Assembly: GCF_036059255.1 (NCBI RefSeq)
Contig: NZ_CP107947.1
Location: 4,340,001-4,404,000, forward strand
Length of the DNA stretch: 64,000 nt
Reading direction: 5' to 3'
Source: Micromonospora sp. NBC_00389
GTDB lineage: Bacteria > Actinomycetota > Actinomycetes > Mycobacteriales > Micromonosporaceae
This document shows positions 17,549-25,910 of the stretch, in pieces. Position 1 is the first letter of the stretch, and each line of letters opens with the position of its first letter. The notes under the pieces were generated by a model. It searched no databases, was not told the origin of the DNA, and worked only from the letters and a program-made list of their open reading frames with translations. The position numbers and the translations under genes are program-made.

Positions 17549-17571
17549 CGCTTCTGCCGCCGACCGGGCGC
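17549..17571 (+). repeat. Left arm of dispersed repeat
   Basis: ACGCTTCTGCCGCCGACCGG, core at 17552-17559. It lies downstream of the DUF4386 gene. Confidence 0.55.
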
Positions 17572-17684
17572 GGCTCTCAATAGTTGATCGCTGCGGCCGA
17601 ACGTCCGGACGTGCCCGATGAGAGTCCATCGTTGCTGAGAGTGCATCGTTGGGCATCAGGCTATGGATGCTGACGCTAGCCGCT

Positions 17685-18398
17685 TTACACGACGCGGACG
17701 TGCAACGCCGTGGCGTCCGGTTCCGAGGCGAACCGCGCAGCGAACTCGTCCTGCAACGAGAACAGCTCGGCCATGGGCGCCGGCCGCCGGGTGGTGCCAG
17801 CGAGGTCCTGGTGCGCTTCGCGCGACCACAGAAACGGGTAGACCGTCATGCCGTGCGACAAGGGCAACCCGCGTGTCTCCTCTTGCCAGCCCGGCCAGCG
17901 CAGGGACTCGTAGAACTGGCCGGTACCACCCTCGGCGATCCATGACAGCCAGGCGCCGTGACCAGCGCCGAAGGACTCCCACTCCAACGTGTCCGGCCCG
18001 AAGTAGCACACCTCGCCGGGCTCCCCGGGGCGGCCGATGGTCGCCGGATCGGGGCCGTTGACCTCGAATCGTCCGCCGAGCACGTCGTAGCCGACCACCA
18101 GCGCCGCGGGCGCCTGCTCATCGCCCGGCAGGCCGTTGACCTCCGCCAGCGAGGGCAGACCGCGCTCGCCACCACCGCCGAGCACACGCAGCCAGCCGTC
18201 GTCGACCAGCAGACCACCGGTGTGCAATGCCAACGCACCCAGCCGCGACCGCGTGGAGACCTGCAGGCGGTACAGGCTGTCCCGCCCGACGGTTGCAGAG
18301 ACCGGCAAGATGTTGATCTGCGGATTCGACAGCAGTTCCATCTCGAGCGCTGGCCACGCCGGATCGGATGTAGCCGTCAGCTCCTCTACGGTGCGCAT
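17685..18398 (-). CDS. DUF2625 family protein
   Basis: 237 residues from ATG 18398 (MRTVEELTATSDPAWPALE). The run LQVSTRSRLGALALHTGGLL, VDDGWLRVLGGGGERGLPSL, GEVCYFGPDTLEWESFGAGH and GGTGQFYESLRWPGWQEETR matches DUF2625 end to end, including the Gly-rich DDGWLR.LG centre and the FY..LRW.GW motif. Soluble; function unknown. Longer upstream readings enter the right-arm repeat at 18544. Confidence 0.85.
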   Translation of the reverse strand: MRTVEELTATSDPAWPALEMELLSNPQINILPVSATVGRDSLYRLQVSTRSRLGALALHTGGLLVDDGWLRVLGGGGERGLPSLAEVNGLPGDEQAPAALVVGYDVLGGRFEVNGPDPATIGRPGEPGEVCYFGPDTLEWESFGAGHGAWLSWIAEGGTGQFYESLRWPGWQEETRGLPLSHGMTVYPFLWSREAHQDLAGTTRRPAPMAELFSLQDEFAARFASEPDATALHVRVV

Positions 18399-18543
18399 CC
18401 GATCATCATGCCCCGGCCGCTGCACGTCGGCGAAGTGCGTCCCGCTGACCCGCTGACCCCGGTCGAGCAGCCTGACTGCCACCAGGTGGAGTTGGTTTGT
18501 GGGGTCGTGCGGGGACGCCCTCATCTGGGCCGCGGTCCTAGGG

Positions 18544-18576
18544 CAATGAAACAAGTAGTCGAGATCAGTGCGTTCA
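18544..18576 (+). repeat. Right arm of dispersed repeat with 15-bp leader
   Basis: CAATGAAACAAGTAG followed by TCGAGATCAGTGCGTTC. The leader is identical to that at 2006. Confidence 0.5.
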
Positions 18577-18632
18577 TGGGGTCAGCCGACTCGCCAAGCG
18601 GCCGGGTCTACACCGCCGGGCACCGGCGCCGC

Positions 18633-18680
18633 CGAGTCGTAGGGCTACCGAGTCGTAGGGCTACCGGGTCGTAGGGCTAC
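18633..18680 (+). repeat. Three tandem 16-bp repeats
   Basis: CGAGTCGTAGGGCTAC twice, then CGGGTCGTAGGGCTAC, then a partial CGAGTCG. The third unit overlaps the stop codon of a serine-hydrolase remnant on the minus strand. Confidence 0.9.
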
Positions 18681-18790
18681 CGAGTCGGCCGCAGCACGTA
18701 GGGGGCCGGCCCCCAGTACCAAGGGCCAGCGAGGTTCAGCAGCTCCGGATCGACCGCGGGCAGCGGCGCCACGGCGCCGGGATCCGCGGC
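18677..18790 (-). pseudogene. Serine hydrolase (beta-lactamase-related), C-terminal remnant
   Basis: The reading LPAVDPELLNLAGPWYWGPA then PYVLRPTR-stop matches the C-terminal domain start of CubicO-type hydrolases ('llG.WyWGp.py.LR'). The catalytic SxxK domain is absent. Confidence 0.5.
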
Positions 18791-18939
18791 TCCCGCTCGG
18801 CGACCGTCCGCACCAGGTCAGCGGCGGTTCGCTGGGTAGACGAACGCCCGGTCGAAGTCCGCCGTCGTTCGCCACCGCCCGTCGGCGTGCGTCGCGGTTT
18901 GTTACTCCGTTGGGCGTGCACCCACGCCCCGTCCCGGCC

Positions 18940-19098
18940 CGCGGTGGTCTGCGCCACCGTGATGGCCAGCCTCACCGCGTGGACCAGCCCACCGATGACA
19001 TCGCCCTGCTGGCGATCCGCGCCGCCGAGGGCAACCGCGACCGGGTCCTGATCACAGCGCTGACCAGGGCCGTCAGCCGGCCTCGTGGTTCCGCTCCG
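18940..19098 (+). pseudogene. PP2C/SpoIIE phosphatase, C-terminal remnant
   Basis: The reading HRVDQPTDDIALLAIRAAEG contains the 'DDiALLaiR' ending of PP2C SpoIIE-type phosphatases. Upstream catalytic motifs are missing and the end runs into the neighbouring gene. Confidence 0.5.
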
Positions 19099-20269
19099 GC
19101 TCAGACCCGTCTCTGCGCGGTGACCCGGACTCGCCGCTCGGTCCCGGTCCGGCCCCGCCGGTCGGGTCCGGCCCACCCTGCTCGCCGGTCAGCTCCGCGT
19201 CGGGCTGATAGCGGTACGCCGCCTCCCGTACCGCCGAGTCGGACTCCAGTCCGGCGCCGAGCGCGCCGCCGACCGTCGCCAGCGAGCTGGCCAGCCAGCC
19301 CAGCTTGACCTGGTGGGCGACGCCGGCCGGTCGGCCGGTGGATTCAGCGAGCAGGTCCCAGGGGACGAGGGCGATCGCCCCGATCATAGTCAGCGCGGCG
19401 AGCGCCACGTACAGCGCGAGGACGCCGATCACCACGGTGAGCACGGTGACCACGTTGAAGAGGACGACCTGCTCCCGGGCACCCGGGTCGCGCGGAACCC
19501 GCTCCCAGAGGCGCGCGCCGAGCACCATGGTCAGCACCACCGCCAGGACGGAGCCGGCCGCGAGCAGGCCGAGCCGCAGGTTGCCCAAGGCCGCCGACAG
19601 CTGCCAAATATCGGCGCTCACCAGGGCGAGGACGGCGGTCGCGAATGCACCGACCAGCAGCCGGGAGAGCCGGACGGCCAGCCGCCACGGCCGGTTGGCC
19701 CGGAGCATGCCGAGCAGCAGCCGCAGGTTGCCTCCGATCACCCCGGCCAGCAGGCCGATGCCGGACGCCTGGTGGTTCACGCGCGCGCCGAGTTCCTGGG
19801 CCCGCCGTCCGGTGGCCAGGCGCCGCCGGCGCGGGCCGGCCCGTACCGGGTCGCCGACTGCGTCGGTATCGCCGATCAGTGCCGCGAGGAGCCGGTCCCC
19901 GGCCTCGGCCATCCGCCGGGCCACGGCGACGGGGCCGAGCGCGGGCATGGAAAGGACCGCGACGCCGTGGGTGGTGCTGGCGTGCGCGACCACGGGCCGC
20001 CGCGCGGTCTGCAACGGCAGGTCCGTCACACAGAGGACCAGACTCCAGCCCTCGGCCAGCATCCGGCGCCGGGTTGCCTCGATGAGCTGACCGAGGTCGG
20101 CCGGCCCTTCGACGAGCCGTGCCACCTGGAGGCGTACCGCCCAGTCGACCTCCGGGACGCGGCGGCGGAGCCGGTCGGCGAGCTCCGTGGCGGCCTCCCG
20201 CGCCAGGTCGGCCGCGGCCCCGGGGGCGGCCACGACACCCACGACGACGGACCCGCGCCCGGTCACCAC
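19073..20269 (-). CDS. Multi-pass membrane protein, unknown actinobacterial family
   Basis: 398 residues. The N-terminal third is soluble alpha/beta (VVVGVVAAPGAAADLAREAA, LAEGWSLVLCVTDLPLQTAR, HGVAVLSMPALGPVAVARRM). It is followed by hydrophobic segments GIGLLAGVIGGNLRLLLGML, LLVGAFATAVLALVSADIWQ, LAAGSVLAVVLTMVLGARLW and NVVTVLTVVIGVLALYVALA plus a Pro/Gly-rich acidic tail. No known catalytic motif. It is likely co-transcribed with the SRPBCC and MscS genes upstream, suggesting a membrane-stress setting; that is inference. Confidence 0.65.
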   Translation of the reverse strand: MVTGRGSVVVGVVAAPGAAADLAREAATELADRLRRRVPEVDWAVRLQVARLVEGPADLGQLIEATRRRMLAEGWSLVLCVTDLPLQTARRPVVAHASTTHGVAVLSMPALGPVAVARRMAEAGDRLLAALIGDTDAVGDPVRAGPRRRRLATGRRAQELGARVNHQASGIGLLAGVIGGNLRLLLGMLRANRPWRLAVRLSRLLVGAFATAVLALVSADIWQLSAALGNLRLGLLAAGSVLAVVLTMVLGARLWERVPRDPGAREQVVLFNVVTVLTVVIGVLALYVALAALTMIGAIALVPWDLLAESTGRPAGVAHQVKLGWLASSLATVGGALGAGLESDSAVREAAYRYQPDAELTGEQGGPDPTGGAGPGPSGESGSPRRDGSEPERNHEAG

Positions 20270-20327
20270 ACTCCCGGAGCCGGCCCGGCCGCTCCCCCGG
20301 GCGTGGCGCCGGTCCGTGGCGCCGTCG

Positions 20328-20829
20328 TCAACACTCGAGGTCGTCCTTCAGGATGCTCATCGCCATCTTCAGCCGCTCGGTGTAGAGCGGCAGCAGATCC
20401 TCCTTGATGGCCGCCCCAGGCCGGCTCGTCCACCGGGTTCAGGGCGTACGTCCACTCGATGCTCGTGGTGCCGTCCTCCTGGTCGCTGACGTACCAGGAC
20501 CCCTCGATGCTGTCGACCACCTCGCGCAGCCGCTGCGAGCTGAAATTGTCGACCCGGTACGAGAACGAGTTCGGCGGCTCCACCGTCAGTAGTTCGTCCT
20601 CGTTGGTCGAGCCGTCGTCAGAGGTGTTCGTCCGGCGCACGCCTGGGGTGTTCCAGCCGGTGGTGACGCTGCTGGCCACGATTGCCGGCGAGTGTCCAAA
20701 TCTGGGAAAGATGTGGCTCAGGTCGACGTCGATGACGTACTCGAAAACCTGGCCGATGGGAGCGTTGATGGTACGGGTGACCCGGACGAAGTCGTCCCCC
20801 ACCTCGGTGCAGTCCCGGTCGACGCCCAT
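20328..20829 (-). CDS. SRPBCC (START-like) family protein, frameshifted
   Basis: About 166 residues. FVRVTRTINAPIGQVFEYVI is the typical first strand-helix of SRPBCC ligand-binding proteins. LTVEPPNSFSYRVDNFSSQR and YVSDQEDGTTSIEWTYALNP are later strands. At 20414 a CCCC run (GGGG on the coding strand) throws the frame. In the next frame AAIKEDLLPLYTERLKMAMS then ILKDDLEC-stop gives the expected C-terminal helix and a stop at 20328. Lies between the MscS gene and the multi-pass protein, same strand. Confidence 0.72.
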
Positions 20830-20922
20830 CGCCGCCTCCCGTCCCTTTCGGCCTGGTCCAGCTAGTCCCCGGTAGGCGCCGACTCATTCATCGGCGCCCG
20901 GCGGCCACGCCGGACCCGCCGG

Positions 20923-21933
20923 TCAGGGCTGGTACTGGCTGCGGGTGCGGGGCAGCCACTGGGGGTGCTGGTCGCGCAGGTAGCGGATCAGTCCCTCGCG
21001 TAGGTCGCAGCGTAGGTCCCAGGCGCTGGCGCCGTCCGCGGCCGAGGCCTGCACCTGGATGACCACGGTCTGCGGGGTGGCGTCGACCATCTGGAGCACC
21101 CACCGGTCTCGATCCCACAGCGGTGAGGACTCGACCAGTCGGCGTGCCTCCCGGCGCAGGTCGTCCAGGTCGGCGGTGTGGTCGACATGTAGCTGGATCT
21201 TGCCGATTACCCGCGACTCGTTCCGGGTCCAGTTCTGGAACGGCCGCTCGGTGAAGTACGTGGTCGGCAGGATGAGCATCCGTTCGTCCCAGAGCCGGAT
21301 TACCACGTTGGTCAGTTTCACCTCTTCGACCCGGCCCCATTCGCCGTCGACCACCAGTACGTCGCCGACGTGCAGCCCGTCGGCGAAGGCGACCTGGATG
21401 CCGGCGAACGCGTTGCCGAGCGCGGTTCGGGCGGAGAGGCCGATCACCGCGCCGACCACCCCGGCCGAGGTCAGAATGGAGATGCCGAAGAGGCGTACCG
21501 GCCGGAAGGTGATCAGGATCAGGCCGACTGCGAGGACCGTGACAACGGCCACCGTGAGCCGCCGCACCGGGCGGATCTGGGTGCGGGCCCGCCGGACCCG
21601 CCGGTTGGTGACCGGATCGCTCGGCAGTCGGCTGAACGCGACCGCTTCGGCAACGTTCAATGCCTTGATCACCAGCCACGCACTGACGGCGACCAGGACC
21701 AGCTGGATGGCGTGCCGCAGATAACGCTGCCACTCGGCCGGTCCGGGCGGCAGCGCGTAGTACAGCGCCCCGACCAGCAGGATCGCGGCCGCCGGGCGGC
21801 GGCAGGCGTCCCGCAGCGGCTCCAGCAGCCACTTGTAGCGGCCACGGGCACCCCGGCGGATCAGCACGCCGGAGACCAGGTCCACGACCACGGCCGTCGC
21901 CAGCGCGGCCAACACGATCAACGCGGTACGCAT
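20923..21933 (-). CDS. MscS family mechanosensitive channel
   Basis: 336 residues. Early membrane helices are ALIVLAALATAVVVDLVSGV and AAAILLVGALYYALPPG. The pore helix with small residues is GVVGAVIGLSARTALGNAFA. The beta domain GLHVGDVLVVDGEWGRVEEV is the MscS signature, and LPTTYFTERPFQNWTRNE precedes the C-terminal alpha-beta domain. A small-conductance channel that opens on membrane tension to release solutes. ATG at 21933 chosen; longer readings are not MscS-like. Confidence 0.9.
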   Translation of the reverse strand: MRTALIVLAALATAVVVDLVSGVLIRRGARGRYKWLLEPLRDACRRPAAAILLVGALYYALPPGPAEWQRYLRHAIQLVLVAVSAWLVIKALNVAEAVAFSRLPSDPVTNRRVRRARTQIRPVRRLTVAVVTVLAVGLILITFRPVRLFGISILTSAGVVGAVIGLSARTALGNAFAGIQVAFADGLHVGDVLVVDGEWGRVEEVKLTNVVIRLWDERMLILPTTYFTERPFQNWTRNESRVIGKIQLHVDHTADLDDLRREARRLVESSPLWDRDRWVLQMVDATPQTVVIQVQASAADGASAWDLRCDLREGLIRYLRDQHPQWLPRTRSQYQP

Positions 21934-22039
21934 CAGAAGCCGTTCACCGTGATCCCGATGCCGCCTCTCCTGGGCTCGCGACCGCACTCCCGCGTTCAGA
22001 GTGTCATCAGATCCGGTGGCAAGCGGCGGATATCGGGAA

Positions 22040-22407
22040 TGCCAGACGGCCGTGACCGACGTCCGGCGGCTGCCGAACGAGACGGTCGGCCCGCCCGCAG
22101 GCTTCCTGCGAGCCGGCGCAGGATCCATGATCGGCACCCTATGGCCGGTCGCCGACCTGCCGTGGCCGCTCATGCAGCGCTATCAGCTGCTCTTGGGCGT
22201 GCCGGAACGTGCGGCCCGGTGCCGTCCCCCGAGGCGCTGCGCGCGGCCGAGCGCTGGCTGGCCGGGGCAGGCGACGCGGAGCTGGCGGCGTACTTCGCGG
22301 GCGAGCCCGCGCCCGCCGAGGCACCGCACGACGAGCGTTGGCTATTCGCCGACTCGCATTACTGGGGCCGAGTGCTGTCGGGCCGGTGCAGGACGCGGGC
22401 AAGGTGA
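22040..22407 (+). pseudogene. CHAT-domain peptidase, C-terminal remnant
   Basis: TDVRRLPNETVGPPAGFLRA and GSMIGTLWPVADLPWPLMQR are the end of a CHAT (caspase-like) domain after the catalytic Cys. About 30 codons later the frame changes, and PEALRAAERWLAGAGDAELA followed by FADSHYWGRVLSG is the typical C-terminus. The catalytic His and Cys and the start are missing. Confidence 0.7.
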
Positions 22408-22497
22408 ACGCGGTCCACACGCGGAAAGTACATCGGCGCGGTTGTGTTCGGTCCGCCGGAGCGGTCTCTGCGGCCTCATCCCTGGCCGTGACAGATG

Positions 22498-22522
22498 CAC
22501 GGATCTGCCGCCGACCGGGCGC
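22498..22522 (+). repeat. Left arm of dispersed repeat
   Basis: GCACGGATCTGCCGCCGACC, core TCTGCCG at 22504-22510. Upstream lies the CHAT remnant. Confidence 0.55.
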
Positions 22523-22566
22523 ACTGGCTAGGCTTCCGCCTCGTCAAACGGCTCGTCACTCCACCG

Positions 22567-22872
22567 CTACCACGCCTGGTCGCCATCGATGTGGAGCAGG
22601 AACTCACGAACCTCCTGGCCCTCCGGACGCCGAAGTGTCACGGCGTTACGGACTGCCTCGCACGTACGCTCCCAGGACTCGACATCCTCATCGACGCCAT
22701 TGAGTACCCGCAGTTCCTCGACGAGAAGCGGCCGGACCTCCGCGAGCCCTCCCTTTAAAGCGACACGAGCGTTCCGCCATGGGAAGTCGCCACCAGTCTC
22801 CACGAGATCAGCAAGTATCTTGCCGTCGTCGCGCCGGTGGAGCGCCCAGGTGCCGCCGTAATGATCGCTCAC
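22567..22872 (-). CDS. Small hypothetical protein, 101 aa
   Basis: GTG start at 22872. MSDHYGGTWALHRRDDGKIL, LVETGGDFPWRNARVALKG and SWERTCEAVRNAVTLRRPEG are seen. Strand-rich N-terminus, helical C-terminus, no membrane segment. Not recognised. Exactly one gene lies between left arms at 22504 and 22967, so it looks like a minimal one-gene unit of about 460 bp. Confidence 0.55.
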   Translation of the reverse strand: MSDHYGGTWALHRRDDGKILADLVETGGDFPWRNARVALKGGLAEVRPLLVEELRVLNGVDEDVESWERTCEAVRNAVTLRRPEGQEVREFLLHIDGDQAW

Positions 22873-22960
22873 GATGACGACGCTAGTGACCGCAGAGAAT
22901 TGCCTGCTGACTCGTACCCGACTTCGGCCCGGCCACTGGTCACACCGGCCATCGTCTGAT

Positions 22961-22985
22961 GCACGCTTCTGCCGCGGACTGCGCT
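22961..22985 (+). repeat. Left arm of dispersed repeat
   Basis: GCACGCTTCTGCCGCGGACT, core at 22967-22974. Confidence 0.55.
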
Positions 22986-23030
22986 AGAGGGGCGACGATT
23001 CCCGGCGGGCCGCTTCAACGGCTTTCCGCA

Positions 23031-23354
23031 TCACGTCTCGCACGCGCGTCGGCCCCGCTGCCAGAGTTCCTCGAACTCTCTCATCGTGACCAGTTCAAGG
23101 GCCGGCTGACCGCCACCAGGGCTCTCGGGGAACCGCGCCTCCGGGACGATGCCGTAGTGGCGTTCGTAGTCAACGACCGCAGTTGTGCCGCCAAGGTCCC
23201 TGGCATGAAGCACCTCATCGAGTGACGCTGCGGCGACAACGGCCTGGCCGCTGGCCTGAACCTCAACATGTCGCCTTGCCCACCGCTGATCGTCGAGTTC
23301 CTCGTAGCACCACAGATCGCTGTCGGCCCGATACCAGCGGACGTACGTCGCCAC
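23031..23354 (-). CDS. Small hypothetical protein, 107 aa
   Basis: GTG start at 23354 (VATYVRWYRADSDLWCYEEL). Continues with RRHVEVQASGQAVVAAASLD, VVDYERHYGIVPEARFPESP and TMREFEELWQRGRRACET. It reads like a short alpha/beta protein of actinobacteria with no assigned role. The frame is open further upstream but crosses the repeat arm at 23406, so the GTG is preferred. Again a single gene between two left arms. Confidence 0.55.
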   Translation of the reverse strand: MATYVRWYRADSDLWCYEELDDQRWARRHVEVQASGQAVVAAASLDEVLHARDLGGTTAVVDYERHYGIVPEARFPESPGGGQPALELVTMREFEELWQRGRRACET

Positions 23355-23401
23355 ACCGTCAGTATCGGCTACGGCGACTTGACCGAAGGCGCCGGAAGCG
23401 C

Positions 23402-23421
23402 ACCGTTCTGCCGTGATCCGG
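23402..23421 (+). repeat. Left arm of dispersed repeat, last before the ICE
   Basis: ACCGTTCTGCCGTGATCCGG at 23402. It lies about 100 bp before the first ICE gene; none were seen from here to 47.3 kb. Confidence 0.45.
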
Positions 23422-23519
23422 AGACGCCGCGTTGGTCGCCTCCCGCAAACTTGGCAAATCTGCCATAGCGACTGAGAAGATCGTGACAATCCGCCAGCGG
23501 TGATTCGACCCATCGGTGA

Positions 23520-24542
23520 TCAGCGAGTCTCGATACGGCGAATCGCCGCGATGTCATCGATCCAGCTGCTCAACTTGGTGATCTTGACGATGTCGCCGGT
23601 TCTTGGGGCTTGGATGATGAGCCCGTCGCCGAGGTACATGCCGACGTGGCGGGGGTTGGCCATGGTGCCTTGGCTGCCGGGGATGAACACGAGGTCGCCG
23701 GGTAGCAGAAGCGTCGGGTCGGCCGCCGGCTTGCCGGCGTTGAGCTGGTCGGTGGTGACCCGCGGGATGGAGATGCCGGCGGCCCGGTACGCCGATTGCA
23801 TCAGCGAGGAGCAGTCGCATTGTTTGTCGGGGTCGCCGGAGTGCGGGTCGGTGCAGGAGCCGCCGAAGTGGTAGGGCGTGCCGAGTTGGTTCACGGCCCA
23901 GGCGATGGCGGTCGCTACGGCGGGTGGGGTGTTGGCGGGTAGCGCGAACCCGGCGGGGAGCGCGTCGAGGGCGTCGGTGGTGCAGGCGGCGAGGGTGTTG
24001 GTCAACTGCTTCACGAGGTGCAGGGCGTCGTCGGTCCACGTGGCGTAGGCGTCGGGGAACGCGGACAGCTGGACGGCTTGCGCGGCCTGGGTGAGCGGCA
24101 TCGTCTGCCAGCCGGGCACGGTCTGGAGCTTGTCGAAGAACTTGCCGGCCTGGTAGGCGGGCTCGGACAGTTGCGCGATGGTGCCCCAGCCTTGGCTGGG
24201 GCGTTGCTGGAAGACGCCGATGGAGTCGTGGTTGTTGCGGTCGCCGAGGAAGGGCAGGTTGCGCAGGGCGGATTCCTGCATGGCGGTGGCGACGGCGACG
24301 ATCCAGCCCCAGCGGGGTACGCCTTTGGCGACCCCGACGTCGATGATCGTTGCGGTGATGTCGAGTTGCTCGGTGTCCCATCGGCCGGGGCCGGGCGGCT
24401 GCCCGGAGGGGCGTATGGCGGGCGGGGCGGCGATGGCGCATCCGCCGGGGCCGCCGCCGGTGACGGAGGACAGCAGCAGGAGGGGCAGGCCGAAGCAGGC
24501 GGTGACGACGACGGTGACGACGCCGATGATGATCTTTGTCAT
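23520..24542 (-). CDS. ICE NlpC/P60 peptidoglycan hydrolase with upstream lytic-like domain
   Basis: 340 residues. An N-terminal membrane anchor (IIIGVVTVVVTACFGLPLLL) is followed by an SLT-like region (WIVAVATAMQESALRNLPFL, SIGVFQQRPSQGWGT). The NlpC/P60 domain has the catalytic Cys in QCDCSSLMQSAYRAAG (about Cys244) and His in PRHVGMYLG (about His299). Such proteins open the cell wall for Gram-positive-type conjugation (VirB1/CwlT role). Last gene of the ICE on this side. Confidence 0.88.
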   Translation of the reverse strand: MTKIIIGVVTVVVTACFGLPLLLLSSVTGGGPGGCAIAAPPAIRPSGQPPGPGRWDTEQLDITATIIDVGVAKGVPRWGWIVAVATAMQESALRNLPFLGDRNNHDSIGVFQQRPSQGWGTIAQLSEPAYQAGKFFDKLQTVPGWQTMPLTQAAQAVQLSAFPDAYATWTDDALHLVKQLTNTLAACTTDALDALPAGFALPANTPPAVATAIAWAVNQLGTPYHFGGSCTDPHSGDPDKQCDCSSLMQSAYRAAGISIPRVTTDQLNAGKPAADPTLLLPGDLVFIPGSQGTMANPRHVGMYLGDGLIIQAPRTGDIVKITKLSSWIDDIAAIRRIETR

Positions 24543-24617
24543 GGTGATGACCTCTCGGGATAGTGAGAAAGGGCCGGTCTGCGTGAGGGTGCGCGGCCGG
24601 AGGCCGCGACGTGAGTT

Positions 24618-24958
24618 CTAGAGGCGGTAGAGAAGGGGGAGTAGTTCGGCGTGGGTCTCGCGGAGGAGACCGGTGATCAGGGTGCTGGCCGGGAACAGCG
24701 GGTGGCCCCTGTCGACGGGGTGGCGTAGCGCCAGTCCCAGTGGCCGGGCTCCAAGCTGGGCACGTACCAGAGGGCGTTGGTGACATCGAGGAACACGGCG
24801 CCGTTGATCTGTGGGACGAGCAGGGTCAGGGGTTGGCTGGCGCAGGTGGCCAGGCAATGGCACTCGGGGTTGTTGTAGATCGAGCGCGGTTGGCCGTGGT
24901 GGATCGGGCAGCGGCAGTCGCAGGCGCGCTCGCGGGCATTGCGGTAGGTGCGGTGCAT
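24618..24958 (-). CDS. ICE Cys/His-rich small protein, paralogue 1, frameshifted
   Basis: Starts at ATG 24958 with SD GAGGGAG. The Cys pattern is CDCRCPIHH ... PECHCLATCASQPLTLLV, then WYVPSLEPGHWDWRYAT. At about 24722 a CCCC run appears one base short: the other frame continues VDRGHPLFPASTLITGLLRE and THAELLPLLYRL-stop at 24618, which matches the layout of paralogue 2. The many Cys and His suggest metal binding. Function unknown. Confidence 0.6.
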
Positions 24959-25033
24959 AGATGTCTCCCTCGGTCGTGAAGAACGAAAAGGCCGTGGGCC
25001 GTCCACATGGGCGGCCCACCTTGAGCGGTCGGG

Positions 25034-25363
25034 TCAGTCGATGGACCAGCCGAGGACGTTGGCGGCCTGGCGTAGCAGGTGCCCGATGACGAGGCCGGCG
25101 TCGTCGACGTCGGCGCGGGTGTCGATCTCTGTGGCGTTGTCCCAGTCCCAGGTGCCGTTGGCCATGGCGGGGACGTGCCAGAGGTCGCCGCCCTGGTCGA
25201 GGAAGAGTGCGCGGCCCCGCTGGTTGGCCAGCAGCGTGATGGGTTGGGTGGCGCAGGTGATGGTGCAGGCGCAGCCGGGCTCGTTGTAGGTGGTGCGCGG
25301 CAGGCGGTGGTGAATGATGCAGCGGCAGTCGCAGACCCTGCGCCACGGTGGCGTGTACGTCAC
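25034..25363 (-). CDS. ICE Cys/His-rich small protein, paralogue 2
   Basis: 109 residues, GTG start at 25363 with SD GGAGG. CDCRCIIHHRLPRTTYNEPG, CACTITCATQPITLL and LWHVPAMANGTWDWDNATEI line up with paralogue 1 (same CxCxC-IHH, CxCxxxC and WDW spacing). Putative metal-binding protein; no family recognised. It lies among ICE accessory genes all on the minus strand. Confidence 0.62.
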   Translation of the reverse strand: MTYTPPWRRVCDCRCIIHHRLPRTTYNEPGCACTITCATQPITLLANQRGRALFLDQGGDLWHVPAMANGTWDWDNATEIDTRADVDDAGLVIGHLLRQAANVLGWSID

Positions 25364-25463
25364 GGGTTCCTCCGCAAGGGGTGAATGCGCGGACGCCTCG
25401 GTCGCCGCCGGCGTAGGGGCGGCTTCCGAGGCGTACGCGGTGGGGACGGGTGGTGTCAGGCCG

Positions 25464-25910
25464 TCATCGGGTCGACGGCGGGGTGCTGGAGATGGCGTGT
25501 GGTCCGAGGAGCAGGTCGTCCTGGATCTGGCGGGTCTCCTGCACGGTGAGCAGGTGGGCCGGCAGGCGGGGCACGTGTTCGCGCCAGGCGCGGTAGAGAC
25601 GGTGGGTCCCGTCGATGAGCAGCGGGCCGGGCGGGTGTCCGCTGATGCTGAGCTGGCCCACGATCAGCGGCTGGCTCAGGTCGGTGGTCATGGCATAGGC
25701 CCGGTTGAGGGCGGTGCTGGTCGGGCCGATGAGGCTGGTTGCCCACGTGTTGGGGTTGTCGAGATGGGCAAGGCCATACGCGGCGGCCCACGCCGGCACG
25801 TCCACGGGCCGGGTGTCGCGGGGCGACGCCGCGATCAGCGCCTGCGCGGCGTCGATCGAGAACACCCACGACCCGAAGTGGAACCACTGGGGTAGCCGAG
25901 GGCCGGTCAC
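25464..25910 (-). CDS. ICE hypothetical protein, 148 aa
   Basis: GTG at 25910 overlaps the stop of the upstream gene by four bases, so translation is coupled. RLPQWFHFGSWVFSIDAAQA, LAHLDNPNTWATSLIGPTST and GPLLIDGTHRLYRAWREHVP are seen. The IDGTHRLYRA segment resembles the motif of ParB-type domains but the rest does not confirm it. No function assigned. Confidence 0.6.
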   Translation of the reverse strand: MTGPRLPQWFHFGSWVFSIDAAQALIAASPRDTRPVDVPAWAAAYGLAHLDNPNTWATSLIGPTSTALNRAYAMTTDLSQPLIVGQLSISGHPPGPLLIDGTHRLYRAWREHVPRLPAHLLTVQETRQIQDDLLLGPHAISSTPPSTR

